Shown one piece after another: positions 57,264-64,000 of a DNA stretch of 64,000 bases. The notes beneath the pieces are model-generated. The model made no database searches and was not told the origin of the DNA. It worked only from the letters and a program-made list of their open reading frames with translations. The DNA comes from Bombella pluederhausensis (lineage in GTDB: Bacteria > Pseudomonadota > Alphaproteobacteria > Acetobacterales > Acetobacteraceae): positions 682,001-746,000 of the forward strand of contig NZ_JANIDY010000001.1 of the NCBI RefSeq assembly GCF_026385525.1. The letters run 5' to 3'. Numbering within the stretch: position 1 is the stretch's first letter; each line of letters starts with the position of its first letter. Both the position numbers and the translations under genes were made by a program.

Positions 57264-59012
57264 TTGACCGAGGCCAATCAGAAACCCAATTCCACGCTTT
57301 CCATTACGCCCAGCCGTTCAGGGATTGAACGCCGTTATGGAGACTTCCCCAGCTTCCCCGCTGCCCTTGATTATGCGGCACAGGGCAAGAGTGGCTTCAA
57401 TATCTATTCTGGGCGCGGCACCCTACTGGAAGCCCTCCCGTACAGCAAACTGCGCCAACAGGCGCACGCTACGGCACGCCGCCTGCTTGGCCTAGGTCTC
57501 AAAACAGGTGACCGGGTTGCTGTTATTGCCGAAAGTGATGGCGATTTTGCTCGTATTTTCTTCGGCTGTCAGTATGCGGGCCTCGTCCCTGCTCCCCTAC
57601 CCTTGCCGGTCGCCTTTGGGGGCAAAGAAGGCTATATCAACACGCTAAGGGGTATGATCACCAGTGCGGATGCTCGTGCTGTTGTCATACCGGATGTCAT
57701 AAGCGGGTGGACAGCTGATATTGTCGCTGACTTCCCACTACTCTTTGGCGGATCTCCCTCCGAATTGATGGCCCTTGAGGAAAAAGATATTCCTCTCCCT
57801 GAAATCGATGGAGATGCTCTTTCATACCTGCAGTTTTCCTCTGGCAGTACCCGTTTCCCTATGGGGATCAGCGTCACGCAGAGGTCCGGTATGGCCAATG
57901 CGCATGCTATCGCCAAATATGGATTGCAAGTCTATCCCAGCAGCGATGAAAGAGACGATCGCTGTGTATCTTGGTTGCCACTCTACCACGATATGGGCCT
58001 TGTCGGGTTCTTCCTGACTCCCATGACCTGTCAGCTCTCGGTAGACCTACTCCCTACACGTGAGTTCGCCCGCCGCCCTCATGTATGGCTGGAACTTATC
58101 GCCCGCAACAAAGGGACCATGTCTTACAGCCCATCCTTTGGGTATGAGCTCTGTGCCCGCCGTGGGGTGCGAGAGGAGCTTGACCTCTCCTCATGGCGCA
58201 TTGCTGGCATTGGCGGGGATATGATTCGTCCCCACATCATCCAGAATTTTGCCACTGTATTCGAGCAGTGCGGTTTCAGTGGCAAAGCCTTTGTTGCAAG
58301 CTACGGCATGGCAGAATCAACGCTAGCTATCAGCTTCGCTCCATTGGATGTGGGTCTGCGGGTAGATACAATTGATCTTGCTGCCATGGAACAGAAAGAC
58401 TATGCCAGCCCTGCTGATGAGACGACCCAAGCAGCTCGTGATTTCGTGCTGTGCGGTGTATGTCTGCCAGAACATCAAATTGAGGTCCGTAGTCCGTCTG
58501 GGCGCGTTCTGAAAGAACGTGAAGTCGGCACTGTCTATGTACGTGGTCCCAGCCTGATGTCCGGCTACTTTAACCGCCCTGAGGAAACAGCCAAGGTCCT
58601 GTCCGCCGATGGATGGTTGAATACTGGTGACATCGGTTACATGTTGGATCAGCAGATCGTCATCACTGGCCGTGCAAAAGACCTCATCATCATCAATGCC
58701 CGAAACATCTGGCCGCAAGATCTTGAATGGGCTGCTGAGCACGAAATTGCTTCTCTGCGCTCACGCGATGTTGCTGTATTTTCGGTTGATGAAAATGAAG
58801 GGGAAAAAGTCGTTGCTCTGGTTCAGTGTCGCTTCACTGAAGAAGAACCACGCACCAAGCTGAAAAACGATCTGGTTGCCCTCTTTCGCCGTTTGCATAG
58901 CATCGATGTTGATGTCGTTCTTGTCCCGCCACGCTCCCTTCCACAGACCTCCTCTGGAAAGCTGACGCGTGCACGCGCCAAGACCATGTATCTTAACGGA
59001 GAGTTTACGTAA
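57264..59012 (+). CDS. Fatty acyl-AMP ligase/acyl-ACP synthetase of the sphingolipid operon
   Basis: A 582-residue adenylating enzyme of the FAAL type. It has SYLQFSSGSTRFPMG (ATP-binding loop), WLPLYHDMGLVGFFL, ASYGMAESTLA and the C-terminal DWLNTGDIGY-type segment with RAKDLIIINARNIWPQDLE. It probably activates fatty acids and loads them on the small carrier protein encoded after it, giving acyl-ACP for serine palmitoyltransferase. Caulobacter has such a pair (AasR/AcpR) for ceramide synthesis; transfer of that role is inferred. The start is TTG with GGAG before it, the only available codon ahead of the conserved part. Confidence 0.85.
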   Translation: MTEANQKPNSTLSITPSRSGIERRYGDFPSFPAALDYAAQGKSGFNIYSGRGTLLEALPYSKLRQQAHATARRLLGLGLKTGDRVAVIAESDGDFARIFFGCQYAGLVPAPLPLPVAFGGKEGYINTLRGMITSADARAVVIPDVISGWTADIVADFPLLFGGSPSELMALEEKDIPLPEIDGDALSYLQFSSGSTRFPMGISVTQRSGMANAHAIAKYGLQVYPSSDERDDRCVSWLPLYHDMGLVGFFLTPMTCQLSVDLLPTREFARRPHVWLELIARNKGTMSYSPSFGYELCARRGVREELDLSSWRIAGIGGDMIRPHIIQNFATVFEQCGFSGKAFVASYGMAESTLAISFAPLDVGLRVDTIDLAAMEQKDYASPADETTQAARDFVLCGVCLPEHQIEVRSPSGRVLKEREVGTVYVRGPSLMSGYFNRPEETAKVLSADGWLNTGDIGYMLDQQIVITGRAKDLIIINARNIWPQDLEWAAEHEIASLRSRDVAVFSVDENEGEKVVALVQCRFTEEEPRTKLKNDLVALFRRLHSIDVDVVLVPPRSLPQTSSGKLTRARAKTMYLNGEFT

Positions 59013-59036
59013 GAGCCGAAGGGACTATCCCCTAAC

Positions 59037-59060
59037 GGGGGAAGATTATATACTTCCCCC
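59037..59060 (+). promoter_or_regulatory. Hairpin between the FAAL and ACP genes
   Basis: GGGGGAAG (59037-59044) pairs perfectly with CTTCCCCC (59053-59060) around an 8-base AT-rich loop, 30 bases before the ACP start, followed by pyrimidine-rich TTCTTC. A partial terminator or an mRNA processing site that sets the ratio of the two products is possible. Confidence 0.5.
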
Positions 59061-59089
59061 TTCTTCGCTTGGTCACAGAGGGACAAGAC

Positions 59090-59344
59090 ATGACAGACAG
59101 TGTTTCCGATATCTCCCATATGATTCTCCAGAAACTTCTGGAAAATCCAAAGGTGCCGCGTGACATCTCTGGAGAAAGCCGCATCGTTGAAGATCTGGCC
59201 TTTGACAGTCTTGCCGTCATGAACTTTGTGATGGAAATTGAAGATACACTTGATGTCTCCGTTCCTCTCGATAAACTGGCAGACATCCGTACAATTGATG
59301 ATCTGGCAGCCTGCTTGCATGCCATCAAGGCGGAGCAGGTATGA
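59090..59344 (+). CDS. Acyl carrier protein of the sphingolipid operon
   Basis: An 84-residue acyl carrier protein. Ser40 in DLAFDSLAVMNFVMEIED is the phosphopantetheine attachment site. It is clearly different from the fatty-acid-synthase ACP in that it lacks the typical DSLDTVE run. I chose the ATG at 59090, with GAGGGA before it, over an in-frame GTG or TTG 21 bases upstream. Its stop overlaps the start of the serine palmitoyltransferase gene (ATGA). It is probably the AcpR equivalent that hands the acyl group to serine palmitoyltransferase. Confidence 0.9.
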   Translation: MTDSVSDISHMILQKLLENPKVPRDISGESRIVEDLAFDSLAVMNFVMEIEDTLDVSVPLDKLADIRTIDDLAACLHAIKAEQV

Positions 59345-60540
59345 GCGCAGGACTTTTTGACAAATACGCTACGTTAAGGGGGAACTATGAGTCCCTCATG
59401 GCAACAAGTCCCAGAAACCCTTTTGGAGTTGTTATTGAACGCCCTCTCTCTGCTACCGTAGGTATCATCGAGGGGCGTGAAACACTCCTGTTTGGGACCA
59501 ACAACTATCTGGGTCTTAGCCAATCAGAAGCAGCACGTGATGCCGCTATCCGTACTGCCGAGAATATGGGTGTAGGCACAACCGGATCACGTATCGCCAA
59601 TGGCACATTTGGCCTGCATCAAAAACTGGAAAAAGCTCTGGCAGACGTGTTTCAAAGAAAACACGCCATGATTTTCTCCACTGGCTACCAAGCCAACTTG
59701 GGCACAATTTCGGCTCTAGTCAATAAAGATGACATCCTCTTTCTTGATGCTGACAGTCATGCCTCCATTTACGATGGTGCCCGCCTTTCAGGCGCACAGG
59801 TAATTCGCTTCCGTCATAACGATCCGGCTGACCTCGAGAAGCGTGTTGCCCGAACCGACAAAGCAACAGGTGCTCGCCTCATCATTGCCGAAGGCATTTA
59901 TTCCATGACAGGGAATATTGCCCCTCTCAATGAATTTGTTGAGGTTAAGAAGCGCCATAACATTCCTCTGATGGTTGATGAGGCCCATTCTTTTGGCGTG
60001 CTGGGTGCCCATGGGCGTGGTGTCGCCGAACTTCAGGACTGTGAAAAAGATATCGACTTTATCGTTGGTACATTTTCCAAATCCTTGGGAACAGTGGGCG
60101 GTTACTGCGTAACTGATCATGATGAAATTGATCTGATGCGCCTCTGCTCTCGCCCTTATATGTTCACGGCCTCCCTTCCCCCCGAAATCATCGCGGCTAC
60201 ACTTGCGGCTCTGGAGGAAATCAAAGACAGGCCGGAACTGCGCCAGAAACTACAGGACAATGCAGCCCGTCTGCATGGTGGTTTCAAGTCTGTTGGGTTG
60301 AACACGAGCAACTTCATTTCTCCGGTCATTGCCGTGACCTTAGAAGATGTCCCACAGGCCATAGCATTCTGGAATGCCCTTCTGGATGCTGGCGTTTATG
60401 TCAATCTTTCCCTACCTCCTGCAACACCGGACAATCGTCCTCTACTGCGCTGCTCCGTGATGGCCGCTCACTCTGCGGAAGAAATCGACCGTGCTGTGGA
60501 CGCATTTGGTAAAATTGCCAAAAAACTGAATCTCACCTGA
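59341..60540 (+). CDS. spt: Serine palmitoyltransferase
   Basis: A soluble 399-residue alpha-oxoamine synthase that condenses serine with an acyl thioester to give a 3-keto sphingoid base. Features: NNYLGLSQSEAARDAAI, GTTGSRIANGTFGLHQKLE, MVDEAHSFGVLGAHGRG (His216 region) and the cofactor lysine Lys247 in TFSKSLGTVGGY. The family also includes 2-amino-3-ketobutyrate ligase and 8-amino-7-oxononanoate synthase; context (dedicated ACP and acyl-AMP ligase before it, lipid kinase after it) strongly favours serine palmitoyltransferase. It overlaps the ACP gene by 4 bases. Confidence 0.9.
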   Translation: MSAGLFDKYATLRGNYESLMATSPRNPFGVVIERPLSATVGIIEGRETLLFGTNNYLGLSQSEAARDAAIRTAENMGVGTTGSRIANGTFGLHQKLEKALADVFQRKHAMIFSTGYQANLGTISALVNKDDILFLDADSHASIYDGARLSGAQVIRFRHNDPADLEKRVARTDKATGARLIIAEGIYSMTGNIAPLNEFVEVKKRHNIPLMVDEAHSFGVLGAHGRGVAELQDCEKDIDFIVGTFSKSLGTVGGYCVTDHDEIDLMRLCSRPYMFTASLPPEIIAATLAALEEIKDRPELRQKLQDNAARLHGGFKSVGLNTSNFISPVIAVTLEDVPQAIAFWNALLDAGVYVNLSLPPATPDNRPLLRCSVMAAHSAEEIDRAVDAFGKIAKKLNLT

Positions 60541-60554
60541 TTTCTCAGTAACAA

Positions 60555-60604
60555 TAAAAAAGCCCCTTATCCGTCCTTAACAAGGCGTTGGATAAGGGGC
60601 TTTG
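60555..60604. terminator. Bidirectional terminator between spt and the NTase-like gene
   Basis: AAAGCCCCTTATCC pairs with GGATAAGGGGCTTT (14 bp) around a 17-base loop, with A/T tracts on both sides, between convergent genes. Confidence 0.85.
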
Positions 60605-60615
60605 TGCATTTTGGG

Positions 60616-61557
60616 TCAGGCATCTGACCTGAAACGCAATCTTCGGGCCCTCCAAAGAAATAAAGGTAATGTCAGAACCGGGTGTTTTCGTTCAAAATTG
60701 GAAACTTGAATGACCTGCCCCGTATGACGCTGTATCTTCCATAGAAGATACGAAATACCATCTGTAAACGTAAAGGCTGCTTTTATCAGACGCACTACAT
60801 TCAAAGGCTTTCCGGTAGCAGCAACATGCTGCCAACGTCTTATAGCTTTAACGCGAGCCTTCTCTGTTAAGACAGGATACAGGCAGGCATTTTCATCCTC
60901 CTGATAAGGGATAGATGCCTGTTCCCATGCGTGTAGAAGAAGCTCCCTATATCGTTCTTCCCGGCCTGCCAGTAAATTACGGCTTCTACCTTTTTTCTCA
61001 ACGCGCAATTCTGCCGCATACGTCTTGGTAAACAACTCATGCCAGTATGTTGCAGCCTGTCCCTTCTCGGGGCCAAGGAGAGCAGCCCAGCATGAAGCTG
61101 TCACAACACACTGACTGACAGCCTTAAGAATATGATCGGCGCTTTTCCCATCTCGTACCCAAACCATTCGGACTGGCTGACAAAACCGGGCCCAAATCGT
61201 TGTATCAAGCGTAAATAACGTACTGCGCTTCAGAAACTGACCGATGGAGAGGAAGGCAACCTTGGCCCGAAGAACACGTGTGCCTACCTCATGTTCCATA
61301 TAATAGACGTTGGGTGGCAGAATATGATTTGCCCAGCGCGCAAAACCGTTCCCGCTCAAGCTGACAGGACGATCCGTGATAACGTAAAAATCCAGTATCC
61401 CATCGAAATCCACATCCCGCAAAACCGAGCCATAAAACAGTATGCCCAGCGGATGGGTTTTCAACGTCCCGGCAATTGCTCCGGCAAAATCGGACACTTC
61501 ATCAGGAACAGAAGTCGTCAGCTCCTTTATAAGAAGCTGGTTGATGGCCTCAGACAT
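60616..61557 (-). CDS. Nucleotidyltransferase-like protein linked to lipid kinase
   Basis: A 313-residue soluble protein of uncertain family. Residues 39-62 (ILFYGSVLRDVDFDG then ILDFYVITD) resemble the polymerase-beta nucleotidyltransferase fingerprint, GS followed by a metal-binding Asp pair; however, the second Asp position appears as Tyr58, so activity is uncertain. The remainder is helical with basic stretches and no signal peptide. Its start overlaps the stop of the lipid kinase by 8 bases, so the two are translated together. A role in attaching a head group to a sphingolipid or in lipid phosphate turnover is a guess from position. Confidence 0.65.
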   Translation of the reverse strand: MSEAINQLLIKELTTSVPDEVSDFAGAIAGTLKTHPLGILFYGSVLRDVDFDGILDFYVITDRPVSLSGNGFARWANHILPPNVYYMEHEVGTRVLRAKVAFLSIGQFLKRSTLFTLDTTIWARFCQPVRMVWVRDGKSADHILKAVSQCVVTASCWAALLGPEKGQAATYWHELFTKTYAAELRVEKKGRSRNLLAGREERYRELLLHAWEQASIPYQEDENACLYPVLTEKARVKAIRRWQHVAATGKPLNVVRLIKAAFTFTDGISYLLWKIQRHTGQVIQVSNFERKHPVLTLPLFLWRARRLRFRSDA

Positions 61558-62518
61558 GCAGGAACCTGAAGGCTGGTCCCTTTTCCAGCATTACCCGACC
61601 ACTTGTTGAAGCCGGAAAGACCTCACCATCCAACACAAACTCACTCTCGGTTTCAAGCAACATGTTTCCAACTACATCGCTGATATAGTCATCATGCGCT
61701 CTCAACCACTCCGGTGCCCGCCCCCTGAGGAGGTTATAGCAAGCCCTAGGCAGGTCCTTCGGACAGGACCGTACATTCAGAAAATGAAAGCCTTCCTTAT
61801 GAGCTTCATCACTCCAGAAAGGCCAGATACCATGAGAAAGCTTCTCTAACCCTGTCACCATATAAAGGAAGCTTCTTCCAATATTCTTCACAGCATTTGA
61901 GCCATCGGCATCTTTCATCGACCAGCTCAGACCGCTGCCATACATCCATGACTGACGACTACGCCGAAACAGAAGATTCACGAAACTACTAAAAAGCGTG
62001 AAAAACACTGCCAGATCATGCGGGGCAAATTTCAGAACCGTTGGGGAGTGGGCAATCCTTACGGCACGGGCATACCCAGCACAACCTCCAAACATACCCA
62101 ATACGGACTCCCGATCATCATCGGGCCAGGATAATCTAATCGGAGTGCGGACCTTACTTTTAAGCCCTGCCGGACGCATAATTCGATCAATGGCATCTTC
62201 ACCCTGCAAACCGAACCCTACATCTCCGGCAATCAGATTAGTATTGCCAGCGGGAAGAATAGCCACAGCTGGCAAGGGGCCATCACAATACGTGTTGGCG
62301 ATAGCCGTCAGACAAGCGCTGACCGTCCCATCCCCCCCACTGATGACAATGAAATCCACCCCTTTACGTTTCAGTTCAGACAGATGTTCTGGAAGATGAC
62401 TATCATTCAAAGCAGAAACACAGAAATCCCCCATCTTCCGCTGTGCCATGCGCACAAACCGGCCTTTATCCTGCGTATTTTTGCGACTATTGGGATTATG
62501 TATCAAGGCTGGCTGCAC
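61550..62518 (-). CDS. Diacylglycerol kinase-like lipid kinase, candidate ceramide kinase
   Basis: A 322-residue lipid kinase of the diacylglycerol/sphingosine kinase fold. The nucleotide site ISGGDGTV is at about residues 60-66, followed by AILPAGNTNLIAGDVGF, and the C-terminal domain carries VLDGEVFPA (the family's second conserved acidic site). Bacterial ceramide kinases such as Caulobacter CpgB share this fold; with the neighbouring serine palmitoyltransferase, this is a reasonable inference, but diacylglycerol or undecaprenol could be the substrate. It is the first gene of a two-gene minus-strand unit with the nucleotidyltransferase-like gene. Confidence 0.8.
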   Translation of the reverse strand: MQPALIHNPNSRKNTQDKGRFVRMAQRKMGDFCVSALNDSHLPEHLSELKRKGVDFIVISGGDGTVSACLTAIANTYCDGPLPAVAILPAGNTNLIAGDVGFGLQGEDAIDRIMRPAGLKSKVRTPIRLSWPDDDRESVLGMFGGCAGYARAVRIAHSPTVLKFAPHDLAVFFTLFSSFVNLLFRRSRQSWMYGSGLSWSMKDADGSNAVKNIGRSFLYMVTGLEKLSHGIWPFWSDEAHKEGFHFLNVRSCPKDLPRACYNLLRGRAPEWLRAHDDYISDVVGNMLLETESEFVLDGEVFPASTSGRVMLEKGPAFRFLHV

Positions 62519-62681
62519 GGTCTTTACTAATCTCTGTATCTATCCATCACAAACCCGCCCAGAAACAATAAAACCCTGCTGTTTCACAAGCTGGTCGAAC
62601 CCCTTTAACATGGCTATGCTAAGGGAGCCAGCAGGGAGTTTCCCTGAAAAGACCGTTTCCCATCATGATCATGGTGCCATA

Positions 62682-63599
62682 ATGCCTTCCGCTCTGTCCG
62701 CCACCTCTTTTTCCCGGCGTGACCCCTCCGTTTGTCTGGCTCACATGTCAGACCCTCATCTACCACCTCCCGCTATTGCATGGTCCTCTTTTCTCAACAA
62801 AAGATTGCTCAGCCGTATTTTATGGCGCAGCAAACGCCGTCACGTCTTGCGTCCTGATGTCACCGCACAACTGATTGAAAACATTGCAACACACAAAGAG
62901 GTTTCCGCTCTCCTCATCAGCGGGGACATCACCAATTTCGGCACCAGAGAGGAATATGAACAAGCTGCCAGCTGGCTAGGTAAACTGCCCATCTCTCCTA
63001 TAGTCGTACCTGGCAACCACGACTTCATGGCACCCATCACATATGGAAACAGCCTTGCCCTATGGGAGAACTGGGCCGAAGGTAGCTTCCCTTTTGTCCG
63101 TTGTTTCGGAAAAGTCGCCGTAATCGGTCTCAATTCTGCACTGCCTACTCTGCCCTTTACCGCCTATGGCTATATTGGCAAGAAACAACGCCAGAAACTG
63201 GCAAAGCTTCTTGCAGAGCTGGGTAAAGAGGGATACTGCCGGGTAGTCATGCTTCATCACCCCCCTCATAAAGGGCTGCTTCCTTACAGAAAATCCCTTA
63301 TAGACACAGCCGCCCTTGCTAGAGTTCTACAGTCTCATGGGGCAGAGCTTGTTCTACACGGGCATTCCCATAATGCTACTCTGACAACGGTGGAAGGCAC
63401 TGACATTCCTCTCCTTGGCATCAGTGCAGCGGCCATGGACAGCCATCACCTTGAACGTAAGGCAGGATGGAACCATTTAACGTTCACACCACATGAAGAT
63501 GGCTGGCAGATAAAACTGCTACGCAAAGATTATACAGGAACTGTTTTTTCCCGCATGAAGTGGCTCTCCACAACCCCAACAAGGCAGGCTGAATGTTGA
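62682..63599 (+). CDS. Calcineurin-like metallophosphoesterase
   Basis: A 305-residue two-metal phosphoesterase. Motifs are in order: AHMSDPHL (D-x-H), LLISGDITNFG (GD at 81-82), VVPGNHDF (GNHD at 111-114), MLHHPPH and VLHGHSHN (GHxH). It may be a phosphohydrolase of nucleotides or lipids. The start is uncertain: I used the ATG at 62682, whose product starts 20 residues before the first motif; the frame is open to 62448 but those residues are not family-like. It overlaps the lptF start by 7 bases, which suggests the two are co-expressed. Confidence 0.82.
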   Translation: MPSALSATSFSRRDPSVCLAHMSDPHLPPPAIAWSSFLNKRLLSRILWRSKRRHVLRPDVTAQLIENIATHKEVSALLISGDITNFGTREEYEQAASWLGKLPISPIVVPGNHDFMAPITYGNSLALWENWAEGSFPFVRCFGKVAVIGLNSALPTLPFTAYGYIGKKQRQKLAKLLAELGKEGYCRVVMLHHPPHKGLLPYRKSLIDTAALARVLQSHGAELVLHGHSHNATLTTVEGTDIPLLGISAAAMDSHHLERKAGWNHLTFTPHEDGWQIKLLRKDYTGTVFSRMKWLSTTPTRQAEC

Positions 63600-64000
63600 T
63601 TCGAAGCTCCCTGCCAACTCTGGATCGTTATCTGCTGCGTCAGATGGTTCCGCCCTTTGCTATCGCTCTGGGCACCATGCTGATCGCTCTGCTGCTGGAG
63701 CGGTTACTAACACTCTTTAACCACCTTGCCAGCAGTGGCAGCTCTGTTGCCACACTCATCACTCTCCTGAGTGATCTCTTACCCCATTATATGGGGCTGG
63801 CCCTTCCAGCGGCGCTCTGCATTGCTATCTTCATGACGGTAAACCGCATGAGCGAGCATAACGAAATTGACGTCCTATGTGCCGGTCATATTTCCCTGCT
63901 CCGCATCAGCCAGCCTTATATCAAAGTTGGGGCCATTCTAGCGGTTCTTAGCGTACTGCTTTATGGCTATATTCAGCCAATTGCACGTTATGATTATCGT
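63593..64000 (+). CDS. lptF: Lipopolysaccharide export permease LptF, 3' end missing
   Basis: Inner-membrane part of the LptB2FG transporter that moves lipopolysaccharide toward the outer membrane. The visible 136 residues start MLIRSSLPTLDRYLLRQMV, with hydrophobic segments FAIALGTMLIALLLERLL and ALPAALCIAIFMTV, and the family motif NRMSEHNEIDVLCAGHISLLRISQP. The frame is open at the window edge. LptF is preferred over LptG because of the position of the NRMSEHNEIDVL segment, but without the C-terminal half the choice is not certain. Confidence 0.85.
   Translation, partial: MLIRSSLPTLDRYLLRQMVPPFAIALGTMLIALLLERLLTLFNHLASSGSSVATLITLLSDLLPHYMGLALPAALCIAIFMTVNRMSEHNEIDVLCAGHISLLRISQPYIKVGAILAVLSVLLYGYIQPIARYDYR

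Overview
This window looks like the chromosome of an alphaproteobacterium of the family Acetobacteraceae (acetic acid bacteria). I infer this from the protein set: a DUF1013/TrcR homologue, rpsT-dnaA-dnaN-recF-gyrB in one run, ubiE-coaBC-dut, cydDC, and serine palmitoyltransferase with a dedicated acyl carrier protein and acyl-AMP ligase. Base composition looks slightly above 50 % GC by eye (not computed). I cannot name genus or species.

Layout. 1-4.5 kb: end of a UvrD/PcrA helicase gene, two adjacent RadC-like genes (the first with a damaged active site), purEK and a TrcR-like regulator. 4.7-12 kb: rpmE, mscL with an overlapping small exported protein, secDF, a Gfo/Idh/MocA dehydrogenase, a superinfection-immunity-like membrane protein and an Uup-like ABC-F ATPase. 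12-24.3 kb: cydDC, an OmpA-like lipoprotein, recQ, a PCuAC-like periplasmic protein, nrdR-nusB-thiL, a GNAT-like/SDR divergent pair, glucokinase and a PAP2-type phosphatase lipoprotein. 24.4-31.6 kb: tRNA-Cys, a TolC-type channel, valS, ilvD, msrA. 31.6-37 kb: an ABC importer with a double-length permease, then dut-coaBC-ubiE, all on the minus strand. 37-48.9 kb: mutM, rpsT, dnaA, dnaN, recF, gyrB, a DUF3108 protein, glmU and glmS. 49-53 kb: a Na+/H+ antiporter with a fused cyclic-nucleotide-binding-like domain, and a POT-family transporter.

53.0-55.8 kb is an AT-rich accessory island. It holds very small ORFs, a gene interrupted by a stop codon, an unrecognised 327-residue protein, and a toxin-antitoxin-like remnant whose second gene is frameshifted. 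It ends at alr. From 57.2 to 62.5 kb is a sphingolipid-type locus: fatty acyl-AMP ligase, acyl carrier protein and serine palmitoyltransferase on the plus strand, then a nucleotidyltransferase-like gene and a lipid kinase convergent on the minus strand. The GNAT-like/SDR pair at 20.4-22.5 kb is a plausible second half of the same pathway (N-acylation and keto reduction). The window closes with a metallophosphoesterase and the start of lptF.

Most of the window is ordinary housekeeping sequence. The parts that most deserve a second look are the split ceramide-type pathway, the RadC pair, the accessory island, the hairpin in the rpmE leader, and the importer lacking a neighbouring binding protein.
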